Under the pieces are notes generated by a model. The model saw only the letters and a program-made list of their open reading frames with translations, did no database searches and was not told where the DNA came from. DNA of 64,000 nucleotides from contig CANMTP010000008.1 of assembly GCA_947500845.1 (NCBI GenBank), positions 140,079 through 204,078 of the forward strand. The letters are read 5' to 3'. The DNA comes from an uncultured Aquimarina sp. (lineage in GTDB: Bacteria; Bacteroidota; Bacteroidia; Flavobacteriales; Flavobacteriaceae). Within the stretch, counting starts at the first letter, position 1, and each line of letters starts with the position of its first letter. Positions 54,557 through 63,051 of this stretch are shown here, piece after piece. Both the position numbers and the translations under genes were made by a program.

Positions 54557-54915
54557 TTAAAAAAACTACTTGCCCAGATTTCTGCTTCAGACAATTCCTT
54601 AAAAAATGTAAAAGCCTCATTCCAAAGAGGTTGTTCTTGTAGCGCTCTTTTTATTTCTTCGGGATCCTCTGAAACAATGGCAAAACCGATCATATTCTTT
54701 AAAATTTTTCCTTTATAAACATTCAAGTCTATTTCATGCGGATATTTTCTATGAGTAATAAAAACAAAGCTTCTGCCTGCATAATGACTATCCAGAAGAG
54801 AGGTAATCTCTTCTGCCGTTTGTAGGGTGATTGCAGAATCCTTGTGCATTACCAGAATAGCATAAGACTCGTTAAAAATAAGATCGCAATAGGGTAGTTG
54901 AATTTCTTTAATCAT
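54553..54915 (-). CDS. SpoIIAA/STAS-like protein, unknown
   Basis: 120 residues. Alternating beta-alpha pattern with FNESYAILVMHKDSAITLQTAEEI and FVFITHRKYPHEIDLNVYKG resembles small STAS/SpoIIAA-like domains common in flavobacteria. No Ser phosphorylation site is evident. Converges with and overlaps the cytochrome gene by 4 bp. TATATTTG at 54932-54939 (reverse strand) is a possible -7 box. Confidence 0.7.
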   Translation of the reverse strand: MIKEIQLPYCDLIFNESYAILVMHKDSAITLQTAEEITSLLDSHYAGRSFVFITHRKYPHEIDLNVYKGKILKNMIGFAIVSEDPEEIKRALQEQPLWNEAFTFFKELSEAEIWASSFFN

Positions 54916-55175
54916 GCCTTAGTCATTCCTACAAATATAATGTTAATTTCAAAATGCTTTCTCTTACAACAAAAGGATTTAAATCCTTTTGTTGCTTTTA
55001 TAACTTTATAAATTAAACTATATTTCAACAAATTAATAAGATTTTCTTGTTAGTATCAAAAAATCAAATGACTCTATAGTCAAAAGAAATATCACGTTTG
55101 TAAGCTTTGGAAGAATTATTGACTAATTTTGTAAATATTTTAATTAAGTAAAAAAAATTCAAATAATAAATAACT

Positions 55176-55493
55176 ATGGCACTAGAAATAACGGACGCTA
55201 CTTTTGATGAAGTAGTACTTAAGAGTGACAAACCTGTATTAGTAGATTTTTGGGCAGCATGGTGTGGTCCTTGTAGAATGGTAGGCCCTATCATTGAGCA
55301 AATTAGTGAAGAATATGACGGAAAAGCCGTCGTTGGTAAAGTAGATGTTGATGCAAATCAGGAATTTGCGGCCAAATATGGCGTAAGAAATATCCCTACT
55401 GTTTTAGTTTTCCAAAATGGAGAGGTAGTAGGTCGACAAGTTGGCGTATCACCAAAAAACGTATATGCAGAAGCTTTGGATTCACTTTTATAG
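55176..55493 (+). CDS. trxA: Thioredoxin
   Basis: 105 residues. Trp29-Cys30-Gly31-Pro32-Cys33 is the active site (FWAAWCGPCRMVGPI), and the cis-Pro loop NIPTVLVF follows at about residues 73-80. Full length for a cytosolic thioredoxin that reduces disulfides with thioredoxin reductase. TAATTTTG near 55124-55131, about 45 bases upstream, is a plausible -7 box. Ended by a clear terminator. Confidence 0.95.
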   Translation: MALEITDATFDEVVLKSDKPVLVDFWAAWCGPCRMVGPIIEQISEEYDGKAVVGKVDVDANQEFAAKYGVRNIPTVLVFQNGEVVGRQVGVSPKNVYAEALDSLL

Positions 55494-55517
55494 GAAGAAA
55501 CTGAAGATAAAAATAGG

Positions 55518-55549
55518 AAAAGGTTTGACAATTGATCAAACCTTTTTTA
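55518..55549 (+). terminator. Terminator of trxA
   Basis: AAAAGGTTTGA and TCAAACCTTTT form the stem, followed by T run. It overlaps the first codons of the longer open frame of the next gene, which argues for the later start there. Confidence 0.85.
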
Positions 55550-55570
55550 TTTTCACGTAAATCTGTAGCA

Positions 55571-56500
55571 ATGGATATTCAAAATGAAATTAATAAAACC
55601 GGTGGATTTACCAATCTTGAGCTATTGGCCAAGCAGGTAGTCGAAGGTTTTATTTCTGGTATGCATAAAAGTCCGTTTCATGGATTTTCTGCAGAATTTG
55701 CTGAACATAAAGTGTACAATAATGGTGAAAGCACCAAGCATATCGACTGGAAGCTTTATGCCAAAACCGATAAACTTTTTACTAAAAGATATGAAGAAGA
55801 AACTAATCTAAGATGTCATATTATTATTGATAGCTCCTCTTCTATGCACTATCCCAAGATAAAAGAACATCACCTTGGGTCTTTAAATAAAATCAGTTTT
55901 TCAGTCCTCGCCACAGCTTGCTTAATGAATATTTTAAAGAAACAAAGAGATGCTATTGGACTAAGTATTTATAGTGATGAATATGATTACTATGCTCCTG
56001 AAAAAGGAAGTGAAAGACATCATCAAATGTTGTTAAATACATTAAACCAAACTATTGGTAAAAAATCAAGTAACAAAAATACTGATACATTCAAATTTTT
56101 ACATCTGATCGCAGAAAAGATACATCGCAGGTCTCTTATTTTTTTATTCACAGATATGTTACAAGCCAGTTCAAGTCCTGAAAAATTATTTGAGGCTCTA
56201 CGACATTTAAAATACAATAAGCATGAGGTTATTCTTTTTCATACTTTTGACAGTGAAAAAGAATTGAATTTTGATTTTAGTAACCGCCCTACCCGATTTA
56301 TTGATGTAGAAACAGGAGAGTTTATCAATTTATATGCTGATAATATAAAAGACAACTATCACAAGGCTGTTTCTTCTTATTTTTATGATCTGAAAATGAA
56401 ATGTGCCCAATACGGGATAAAATATGTAGAAGCCGATACCACAAAAGATTTTGATAAAATCTTAACCACATATCTCGTTGAAAGACAGAAATTTGTTTGA
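55571..56500 (+). CDS. DUF58 domain-containing protein (VWA-like)
   Basis: 309 residues from ATG at 55571; the earlier start at 55532 sits inside the trxA terminator. The DUF58 signature is clear: GMHKSPFHGFSAEFAEHKVYNNGESTKHIDWKLYAKTDKLFTKRYEEETNL near 30-80. The rest is a VWA-like fold with the metal site HIIIDSSSSMHY. In Bacteroidota such genes usually lie with MoxR AAA ATPases and batA-D, acting in protein maturation or stress tolerance; here the partners are not adjacent. Cytosolic. Confidence 0.92.
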   Translation: MDIQNEINKTGGFTNLELLAKQVVEGFISGMHKSPFHGFSAEFAEHKVYNNGESTKHIDWKLYAKTDKLFTKRYEEETNLRCHIIIDSSSSMHYPKIKEHHLGSLNKISFSVLATACLMNILKKQRDAIGLSIYSDEYDYYAPEKGSERHHQMLLNTLNQTIGKKSSNKNTDTFKFLHLIAEKIHRRSLIFLFTDMLQASSSPEKLFEALRHLKYNKHEVILFHTFDSEKELNFDFSNRPTRFIDVETGEFINLYADNIKDNYHKAVSSYFYDLKMKCAQYGIKYVEADTTKDFDKILTTYLVERQKFV

Positions 56501-56586
56501 TTACCATTTGTAAAAGTCAAAAAAAACAAAAAAAACATTTGCGGGTAATAAAATGAGGTGTATATTTGCATCCGCAATAAGGTACT

Positions 56587-56660
56587 GGTCTGGTAGTTCA
56601 GTTGGTTAGAATACCTGCCTGTCACGCAGGGGGTCGCGGGTTCGAGTCCCGTCCAGACCG
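56587..56660 (+). tRNA. tRNA-Asp (GTC)
   Basis: 74 bases fold into a full cloverleaf. Acceptor stem GGTCTGG/CCAGACC, D-loop AGTTCAGTTGGTTAGAAT, anticodon stem-loop CCTGCCT-GTC-ACGCAGG with anticodon GTC, and TpsiC arm GCGGGTTCGAGTCCCGT. Discriminator G; CCA is not encoded. A perfect terminator palindrome follows. An integrase gene begins 231 bp after it, making its 3' end the likely integration site. Confidence 0.97.
56638..56660 (+). other. Probable island attachment site in the tRNA-Asp 3' end
   Basis: Integrative elements commonly use the 3' end of a tRNA, and the integrase lies just downstream. No second copy is found in the window, so the other end must lie beyond 64000 if this is right. 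Confidence 0.4.
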
Positions 56661-56684
56661 CTTGAGGAAATAGCAAATTTCCGC

Positions 56685-56720
56685 AAAACCTTGTAAATCA
56701 TATGATTTACAAGGTTTTTT
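56685..56720 (+). terminator. Terminator of tRNA-Asp
   Basis: A perfect 34-bp palindrome (AAAACCTTGTAAATCAT and its complement) followed by TT. Confidence 0.8.
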
Positions 56721-56772
56721 GTTTTTAGGGCAATCATAGAATTTGGTTCTATTTGATTCTAAAAGGTCACAA

Positions 56773-56810
56773 ATCGTCAACATCATTTTTTAATCGTCAA
56801 CATTGTTGAC
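56773..56810 (+). promoter_or_regulatory. Direct repeats and palindrome before the integrase gene
   Basis: ATCGTCAACAT occurs at 56773-56783 and again at 56793-56803, exactly 20 bp apart. The second copy runs into the perfect 15-bp palindrome GTCAACATTGTTGAC (56796-56810). These could be arm-type integrase sites or an operator. Confidence 0.5.
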
Positions 56811-56891
56811 AGAAAGATGTATCTTGATGTTCTTGTTTAGTTGATTTGACTTTCGTCTCACTAGTGTTGAACCATTAAAAAGACGACAACT

Positions 56892-58112
56892 ATGCGAACT
56901 TCTTCAACATTTTCAATCCTATTTTGGGTGTACGGTAAACGTGCGGTCAACAATCAAACAAATATCTACGTTAGAATCACCATAAGCGGTCAGCGCGTGA
57001 ATATCAGTTTGAAACGTAAAATTGATGTTTCTACCTGGGATGAAAAGAATCAACGCGCAATAGGCAAAGGAAAGAATGCCCGAATCTTGAATACGTTTCT
57101 AAACGATGTTCAATCCAAAATTCAACGAATATATGAACAACTAAAATCAGAGGGTTCAGGCTTAACTCCACAGGTAATCAAAGCCCGATATTTAGGCGAG
57201 GATAAAAGTGACTTATCCTTTCAAGGGCTTATTGTATACTATAATGACAAGATGCAGCATAAACTGCATAAAAACACGATGGGTCAATACAAGACTAGCC
57301 AACGGTATATGACGGAATTTATCGCCGAAGAATTCAAGGAAAGGGATATTCCGTTAGCCAAACTCGATTATAGTTTTATAGTCGGCTTTGAGAATTTCCT
57401 GCGCTCATACACTCCTAAAGCTGGTCAATCTAAAATAGGAAATAATACTGCGATAAAGCATATTAAACGTCTCCGCAGGATGGTAACTCTAGCGTATCGA
57501 ATGGAATGGATTGACAGAGACCCTTTTGTCAATTTTAAAATGAAAATTGACAAAAAGGAAAGAGGTTTCCTTACTGACTTTGAATTACTAAGTATCGAAG
57601 ATTTGTCTTCTTCCATTGAGCGCCTTATGGTTGTGAAAGATTTGTTTGTTTTTAGTTGTTATACTGGTATTTCCTATGTTGACATTGTACAATTAACTGA
57701 AGATAATATAGTAATAGGTATAGATGAAAACCCTTGGATAATGGCCAAAAGAATAAAAACCGGTTCGCCGTTCAAAATTCCATTACTACCTAAAGCTGCA
57801 ATATTAATAGATAAATATAAAGGCCACTATCGAACTTGTAATACATCAAGTCTTTTACCAAAATTATCGAACCAAAAACTGAATAGCTACCTAAAAGAAA
57901 TAGCAGACCTATGCGGTATTAAAAAGAACCTAACTTTTCATATGGCACGCCACACGTTTGCTACCACTGTAACTTTAAGCAATGGTGTTCCAATAGAGAC
58001 TGTATCCAAATTACTCGGACATACTAAATTGTCTACAACTCAGATTTATGCCAGAGTCGTCGAAAGAAAAGTTAGTGATGATATGGCACTACTCAAATCA
58101 AAAATCAGTTGA
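56892..58112 (+). CDS. Tyrosine recombinase/integrase of the Bacteroidota type
   Basis: 406 residues. The first 100 residues are the Arm-binding domain (FWVYGKRAVNNQTNIYVRITISGQRV), then a SAM-like core-binding domain (about 103-205), then the catalytic domain. HMARHTF carries His350 and Arg353, LGHTKLS carries His377, and the nucleophile is Tyr386. At the place of the first catalytic Arg is TGISYVDIVQL, without Arg, as in the IntDOT-type integrases of Bacteroides conjugative elements. It lies just after tRNA-Asp and should drive integration of the island that follows. Confidence 0.9.
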   Translation: MRTSSTFSILFWVYGKRAVNNQTNIYVRITISGQRVNISLKRKIDVSTWDEKNQRAIGKGKNARILNTFLNDVQSKIQRIYEQLKSEGSGLTPQVIKARYLGEDKSDLSFQGLIVYYNDKMQHKLHKNTMGQYKTSQRYMTEFIAEEFKERDIPLAKLDYSFIVGFENFLRSYTPKAGQSKIGNNTAIKHIKRLRRMVTLAYRMEWIDRDPFVNFKMKIDKKERGFLTDFELLSIEDLSSSIERLMVVKDLFVFSCYTGISYVDIVQLTEDNIVIGIDENPWIMAKRIKTGSPFKIPLLPKAAILIDKYKGHYRTCNTSSLLPKLSNQKLNSYLKEIADLCGIKKNLTFHMARHTFATTVTLSNGVPIETVSKLLGHTKLSTTQIYARVVERKVSDDMALLKSKIS

Positions 58113-58257
58113 TAGAATTTAATCAGAAACAAGCAGAATGTAACCTTTAGAATCTAAAGGAAGAGAGTTGGGTAATAAAACTCAAGCAATAAGAGATTTG
58201 GTAGATGGTTTATTATTCGATTTACAGTAGACAAAAAATCTTCACTCGTCGATATTG

Positions 58258-58279
58258 AATGTCACATATTTGTGACATT
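58258..58279. promoter_or_regulatory. Operator-like palindrome 1
   Basis: ATGTCACA-TATT-TGTGACAT, perfect arms. The same operator with one mismatch is at 58881-58900. The site covers the ATG of the TetR gene and includes TTTG (58269-58272), followed after 20 bases by TAACTTTG (58293-58300), a consensus promoter. Confidence 0.7.
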
Positions 58280-58864
58280 TCAAAAAAAGTATTAACTTTG
58301 ACTTCTATCTTACTAGAAACAAAAGACCGTATTATCGAATCTGCTATTGAAGTTTTCAATCAGGACTTTTCTGCACCATTGCAAAAGGTAGCAGATAATG
58401 CAAATATTACCAGACGAACCTTACATCGCTATTTTAAGGATAGGGATGCACTTGTTGCTACTTGCGAGCGAGAAATGGAAGTAAGTTGCAAGAAAGCAAT
58501 GATAACTGCCATTGAAAGTTCTAACGAGCCATTGATTCAACTGGAAAATATGCTGTACGCAGGCATTGATTGTGGCGCAAAGTATTCGTTTTTCTACAAG
58601 CTTCATCAGCAAGATGGCCATAATCACAATAAAAATAATAAGGATTGTGTTGACTATGATTTTATATATAACAGTTTTACAAACATCGTTAAAGAGTTGC
58701 AGAAAAACGGTGTTGTCAATAAACAAATGACGGTTCAGTGGATTCAAAATTTACACGCTGGAATTATCAATAGTACAGTAAATACTGTTAGTACTAAAGA
58801 ATCATCAAAATCCAGTATAAGAAGTTTTGCGTGGAATTCATTTATAAAAGGAATTGCACCTTAA
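58259..58864 (+). CDS. TetR/AcrR family regulator (island-encoded)
   Basis: 201 residues in the longest frame. A TetR helix-turn-helix lies at residues 21-65 (KDRIIESAIEVFNQDF ... ITRRTLHRYFKDRDAL). The C-terminal domain has an unusual HQQDGHNHNKNNKDC stretch that might bind metal. The start is uncertain: the ATG at 58259 lies inside an operator-like palindrome and upstream of a good promoter (58269-58300), but no ATG follows in frame before the HTH, so the true start may be a rare codon or the promoter may be unused. The same palindrome before the next gene indicates self-control and control of the flavoprotein operon. Confidence 0.82.
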   Translation: MSHICDISKKVLTLTSILLETKDRIIESAIEVFNQDFSAPLQKVADNANITRRTLHRYFKDRDALVATCEREMEVSCKKAMITAIESSNEPLIQLENMLYAGIDCGAKYSFFYKLHQQDGHNHNKNNKDCVDYDFIYNSFTNIVKELQKNGVVNKQMTVQWIQNLHAGIINSTVNTVSTKESSKSSIRSFAWNSFIKGIAP

Positions 58865-58880
58865 AAAAATTTAAATCTAT

Positions 58881-58900
58881 ATGTCTCAAAATTGTGACAT
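58881..58900. promoter_or_regulatory. Operator-like palindrome 2
   Basis: ATGTCTCA-AAAT-TGTGACAT, one mismatch. It embeds TTG (58892-58894) at the same offset as palindrome 1, with AAACTTTG (58910-58917) further on as a weak -7 box, 24 bases before the ATG at 58925. Confidence 0.65.
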
Positions 58901-58924
58901 ATTTAATAAAAACTTTGAAACTCA

Positions 58925-59116
58925 ATGATTGAAACCTTAGAAGAAAACATAAAAAGTTGTTCCATAAATCCAATGGATTTAAAACACTTAAGAATTGAAG
59001 TTCTAAATTCAGAATATACTGTGGCACTTACTGATTTAGATGGTATCGAGATTTTAAAAGGTTATGGAAACTCAATTGAAGAAGCCATTAACGATTTACA
59101 CCATAACTTAATCTGA
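58925..59116 (+). CDS. Small protein, unknown (63 residues)
   Basis: 63 residues, acidic, with LRIEVLNSEYTVALTDLDGIEILKGYG and a C-terminal helix EEAINDLHHNLI. It resembles small HicB-like or DUF-type beta-beta-alpha proteins, but no toxin partner is present, so I do not assign it. It lies directly after operator 2 and 7 bp before the flavoprotein gene, forming a two-gene operon under the likely control of the TetR regulator. Confidence 0.6.
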   Translation: MIETLEENIKSCSINPMDLKHLRIEVLNSEYTVALTDLDGIEILKGYGNSIEEAINDLHHNLI

Positions 59117-59123
59117 GAACACA

Positions 59124-60137
59124 ATGGGAAACCGAAGAAAATTTATAAAACAAAGTTTATTGGCGTCAACGGCAGTGATGTTACCATTGCCGTTATCTGC
59201 TTTCAAAAAATTAGATATTATGACAAAAGAAACAAAATTTGATGTGCTGATTATAGGCGGCAGCTATGCAGGACTTTCTGCAGCAATGGCCTTAGGAAGG
59301 TCACTTAGAAATGTCCTTATTATCGATGCGGGTAGTCCTTGTAATGAGCAAACCCCGCATTCCCACAACTTTATCACGCAAGATGGTGCTACCCCCGCAT
59401 CTATTTCAGCTAAAGCAAAAGAACAGGTTTTGCAATATCCAACGGTACAATTTTTAAAGGATTTTGCAGTACAAGGAAAAAAACTAGAGAACGGTTTTGA
59501 AATTACAACACAATCTGGTCAATCTTTTCAAGGTAGAAAGCTTGTCTTCGCTACTGGTATAAAGGATATTCTACCCCAAATAGATGGCTTTGCCGATTGC
59601 TGGGGAATCACCGCAGTACATTGTCCCTATTGCCACGGCTATGAAGTGCGGAAAGTAAAAACAGGTATCCTAGCAAATGGGGATAGTGCTTTTGAAACGG
59701 CAAAACTGATTTCAAACTGGACGGACGAACTATCCATTTACACCAATGGAAAATCTGAACTTAGTGCGGAACAAATCAATGAACTCAGCCAAAACAATAT
59801 CACCATAATTGAAAAGCCAATCGCTTCTATTGAGCATACGGAAGGTCATATTGAAAAACTGAAATTTAAGGATGGCACGATGGAAACCCTAAAGGCACTT
59901 TATGCTAGAGTACCTTTTGAGCAACATTCAGCTATTCCTCAGGCATTGGGATGTGAACTAGACGAGAACGGGTATATCGAAGTAGATATGTTCCAAAAAA
60001 CATCGGTTCCGGGCGTATTTGCCTGTGGCGATAATACGACATTCATACGCTCTGTTGCCCAAGCGGTCTATGCTGGGAATCTTTCAGGTGGCGTTTCCAA
60101 TATGGAAATGATACAGGAAGATTGGATAGGCGATTAA
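59124..60137 (+). CDS. Thioredoxin-reductase-like FAD oxidoreductase with Tat-like leader
   Basis: 337 residues. The first 32 residues (MGNRRKFIKQSLLASTAVML) look like a twin-arginine signal; an internal ATG at 59220 (residue 33) would give a leaderless form. FAD motif GGSYAG at 45-50 and redox-active Cys167-Pro-Tyr-Cys170 (HCPYCHGYE), then a Cterm FACGDNTTFIRSV FAD contact. The layout is of the thioredoxin reductase group, but no thioredoxin is near and the substrate is unknown. Co-transcribed with the small protein in front. Confidence 0.85.
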   Translation: MGNRRKFIKQSLLASTAVMLPLPLSAFKKLDIMTKETKFDVLIIGGSYAGLSAAMALGRSLRNVLIIDAGSPCNEQTPHSHNFITQDGATPASISAKAKEQVLQYPTVQFLKDFAVQGKKLENGFEITTQSGQSFQGRKLVFATGIKDILPQIDGFADCWGITAVHCPYCHGYEVRKVKTGILANGDSAFETAKLISNWTDELSIYTNGKSELSAEQINELSQNNITIIEKPIASIEHTEGHIEKLKFKDGTMETLKALYARVPFEQHSAIPQALGCELDENGYIEVDMFQKTSVPGVFACGDNTTFIRSVAQAVYAGNLSGGVSNMEMIQEDWIGD

Positions 60138-60195
60138 TATTAGAATGAATGGCTCGTCGTAATGGGTAAAGTATCAGTAGTCGATTTTAAATCTG

Positions 60196-60228
60196 TTTGA
60201 AATATATAAGTAACAATTTCTAATTTTG
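60196..60228 (+). promoter_or_regulatory. Consensus promoter of the AraC-type gene
   Basis: TTTG (60196-60199), 21 bases, TAATTTTG (60221-60228), 12 bases before the ATG at 60241. Confidence 0.75.
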
Positions 60229-60240
60229 TAAAAAAGAGTT

Positions 60241-61137
60241 ATGGAAAATTTGACCGAATTTTATAAGAACAAAGGATTGGCAACGGACAGGTTTCAGCCT
60301 TCAGGAATCGGACATTTTAATGTGTTTAACCTCGAAAAAAGTTTGAGTCCAAATGCCAAACCTGTGAGTTACACGAGAAGGGACTTCTATAAAATTACAT
60401 TGATACGTGGCAAACACACCTTTCATTATGCAGATAGAAGTATTGAGACCAATGGCAGTACGTTGATGTTCTTTAATCCGCAAGTGCCTTATTCCTTTGT
60501 GCAAGGTAGTGGGGAATGCACAGGAAGCTTTTTAATTTTTAAAGAGGAATTTCTTTTGAATTCTATACACGAAAGCCCCTCGAATCTGCCTGTTTTTAGC
60601 ATTGACGGGCATCCCAATTTTGAATTGACACAAGAGCAAGACAACTACATAAGTCAAGTTTTTGAGCAAATTACCACAGAAATAGACTCTACATACCATT
60701 ATAAGTATGAAGTAATAAAGAATAAGGTTTCGGACATCATCCATTACGCCCTGAAATTACAACCTACTAGAATAAAAGCTACCAAATTAGATGCGAGTAC
60801 TCGAATCACAATCATCTTCAAGGAAGCTCTAGAGCGTCAGTTCCCCATAGAATCAACTAATTATTGCATCACGGAAAAAACCCCAAGCGACTTTGCAGAC
60901 CGGCTATCGGTACACGTGAATTCATTGAATCGGGCGGTTAAAAAGACAACGGGTAAGACAACCACACAACTAATTGCGGAACGCATTGTTTCTGAAGCTC
61001 ATATTTTACTTCGACTTACCGATTGGTCAATTTCCGAGATAGCCTATTCATTGGGCTTTGATGAACCTGCTCATTTTACCACATTTTTCAAAAGGCAGAC
61101 ATCCACAACGCCCTCGGAAATTAGGTTGGCAGTTTAG
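60241..61137 (+). CDS. AraC family transcriptional regulator
   Basis: 298 residues. The N-terminal half is a cupin-like sensor (FYKITLIRGKHTFHYADRSIE). The C-terminal part (about 200-296) holds two HTH motifs: FADRLSVHVNSLNRAVKKTTGKTT and DWSISEIAYSLGFDEPAHFTTFFKRQTSTTPSEIR, the AraC signature. It has its own consensus promoter. It may control the downstream SDR and lipoprotein genes, which often occur beside AraC genes; this is inferred from context. Confidence 0.9.
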   Translation: MENLTEFYKNKGLATDRFQPSGIGHFNVFNLEKSLSPNAKPVSYTRRDFYKITLIRGKHTFHYADRSIETNGSTLMFFNPQVPYSFVQGSGECTGSFLIFKEEFLLNSIHESPSNLPVFSIDGHPNFELTQEQDNYISQVFEQITTEIDSTYHYKYEVIKNKVSDIIHYALKLQPTRIKATKLDASTRITIIFKEALERQFPIESTNYCITEKTPSDFADRLSVHVNSLNRAVKKTTGKTTTQLIAERIVSEAHILLRLTDWSISEIAYSLGFDEPAHFTTFFKRQTSTTPSEIRLAV

Positions 61138-61324
61138 AATAACACCTTTAGTTGGCCGTTCTTGCTTCATTGTAAGGCGATAAAAATGCTTATTGATTCT
61201 TTTTGTATCTGTTAAAAACTCTAAACGAATACCAGTGTAAGTATTGCCAAACATAAATTATATGGATAGTAAAAAATTAAACGATAATCAAAATTAAAAA
61301 GAGGTAATATCCCGTGAATAAAGA

Positions 61325-61969
61325 ATGAAAATCAGTAGCGAACATAATAATCCCATAGTGCCATCGAACATAGAGCGAGGTACTATATTAATTCCTGATA
61401 TTTCGGGATTTAGTGAGTTTGTTCGCAATACTGAGATACATATAGGTCAATATGTAATTGCTAGTCTTTTGAGAACTTTGGTGCAGAGCAACAAGTTAAA
61501 TATGGAACCCATCGAAATTGAAGGTGATGCCATACTCTTCTATAAAAAAGGCGTTAAAATACCGCCTCAAGCTATTCTCAATCATTACCAGAACATACTC
61601 AAAAACTTCAACAGGGAATTATCGCGCCTGGAAAAAGACTTAGAAATGTCATTAAACCTTTCCGTAAAAATGATTGCCCACTATGGAAAGGTAACCAGAT
61701 ATAAAATCGGTAAATTCTATAGAATTTATGGGCAATCCCTTTTGGAAGCCCATCAATTATTGAAAAATGGTATTCCTAGCAGTACGTACTGTCTAATTAC
61801 AGATACGTTGACCAGCAAAAAGAAGACACCAATTACAGAAGGTACAGCCCGGTATCGAGGCACGACGAAATGTGAGCTCTATGGTTCTTTTGTGTCACTC
61901 TGTTATACCTACTATGACTTCGAAAGACCCAATCTACAGATAGAATCAATATCCCTTAGTGAGGCTTGA
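61325..61969 (+). CDS. DUF2652 protein (adenylate cyclase-like fold)
   Basis: 214 residues. ILIPDISGFSEFVRNTEI near 21-38 and IEIEGDAILFYKKG near 62-75 match the conserved DUF2652 and class III cyclase-like fold (the first has the Asp of the metal site; the second lines up with the EGD). The second metal Asp and the substrate-specifying residues of real cyclases are not clearly present, so activity is doubtful. Its leader is plain, and it stands alone 188 bp after the AraC gene. Confidence 0.82.
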   Translation: MKISSEHNNPIVPSNIERGTILIPDISGFSEFVRNTEIHIGQYVIASLLRTLVQSNKLNMEPIEIEGDAILFYKKGVKIPPQAILNHYQNILKNFNRELSRLEKDLEMSLNLSVKMIAHYGKVTRYKIGKFYRIYGQSLLEAHQLLKNGIPSSTYCLITDTLTSKKKTPITEGTARYRGTTKCELYGSFVSLCYTYYDFERPNLQIESISLSEA

Positions 61970-62105
61970 AAGCTATTTAGGCTGTTTGAATTATATAAGT
62001 CTTGGTTTGATTCACATACGAGAATAGGTGCTTGACATCTGTAATTTTGTTTAAGACAAAAAGTATTAATTAACCTATCGCAAGACAGGTCTTAAACAAA
62101 TAATT

Positions 62106-62957
62106 ATGAGTAAAGTATGGTTCATTACAGGCGCATCAAAAGGATTGGGCTTAAACCTAGTTGATAAATTACTAAAATCTGGACACAAAGTTGCGGCAAC
62201 GTCAAGAAATAAAAAGCAATTAACCGAAAAAGTTTCCGAAAAGAGCGAGGATTTTTTACCCTTGGCAATGGACTTGACCAACGAAAAAGATGTAAAGAGT
62301 ACCATTGATAAAGCGTTAAGTTATTTTGGAAAAATAGACGTTGTAGTCAACAATGCCGGCTATGGATTGGGCGGTGCTATTGAAGAATTACAACACGAAG
62401 AAGTACATCAGAATTTTGATGTAAATGTCTACGGTTCCCTACACGTCATCAGGAATGTACTTCCTAGTATGCGAGAAAGGGGTTCTGGACATATAATGAA
62501 CATCGCATCCATAGGTGGGTTCGTAGCAACGTTCCCCGGATATGGTATTTATTGCGCAACAAAATTTGCGGTACAGGGCTTCAGCGAAGCTCTAGAGGCC
62601 GAAGTGAAGCCACTAGGTATTAATGTGACTTGTGTTTCCCCTGGATATTTTAGAACTGAATTCCTTAGTAGCGATTCTATGCAAACGAGCAAGCGTACCA
62701 TAGATGTCTATGAATCTGCGAGAGAAACTGTAAGAATGCACGCCCAAGATATTCACGGTAATCAAGCTGGCGACCCAGCAAAGGCGGCTGATGTATTTAT
62801 AGAGCTTTCTAAGCTAGATAACCCACCGACGCATCTCTACCTAGGTAGTGACGCTTATGAGTATGTGAATCAAAAAATAGAAAATCTTAAGGGAATGATG
62901 GAAGCTCATAAATCGCTTGGTGTTTCTACGGATTTTGCAAGTGTAAATGCTTCTTAA
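62106..62957 (+). CDS. Short-chain dehydrogenase/reductase (SDR)
   Basis: 283 residues. Cofactor motif TGASKGLG at 8-15, NNAGYG near 83-88, and the catalytic triad Ser138-type ... Tyr-x-x-x-Lys in YCATKFAV near 151-158 (YGIYCATK). NADPH is likely from the Arg/Lys after the second strand (TSRNKKQL). Substrate unknown. A TAATTTTG box at 62042-62049 lies 57 bases upstream, without a well-spaced TTG. Close to the AraC gene, a common pairing. Confidence 0.92.
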   Translation: MSKVWFITGASKGLGLNLVDKLLKSGHKVAATSRNKKQLTEKVSEKSEDFLPLAMDLTNEKDVKSTIDKALSYFGKIDVVVNNAGYGLGGAIEELQHEEVHQNFDVNVYGSLHVIRNVLPSMRERGSGHIMNIASIGGFVATFPGYGIYCATKFAVQGFSEALEAEVKPLGINVTCVSPGYFRTEFLSSDSMQTSKRTIDVYESARETVRMHAQDIHGNQAGDPAKAADVFIELSKLDNPPTHLYLGSDAYEYVNQKIENLKGMMEAHKSLGVSTDFASVNAS

Positions 62958-63051
62958 TTCTATCTCTGTGAGAAGAGCTATTTCACAAGAGACTTTATGC
63001 TAAGTGTAATAGCTCTTTTTCTCACTTGAAGAAAATCTAAAATGAATCAAA

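Noticed and set aside
58925..59116. Antitoxin (HicB-like) call for the 63-residue protein
   Set aside because: No toxin partner and likeness is too weak; left as unknown.
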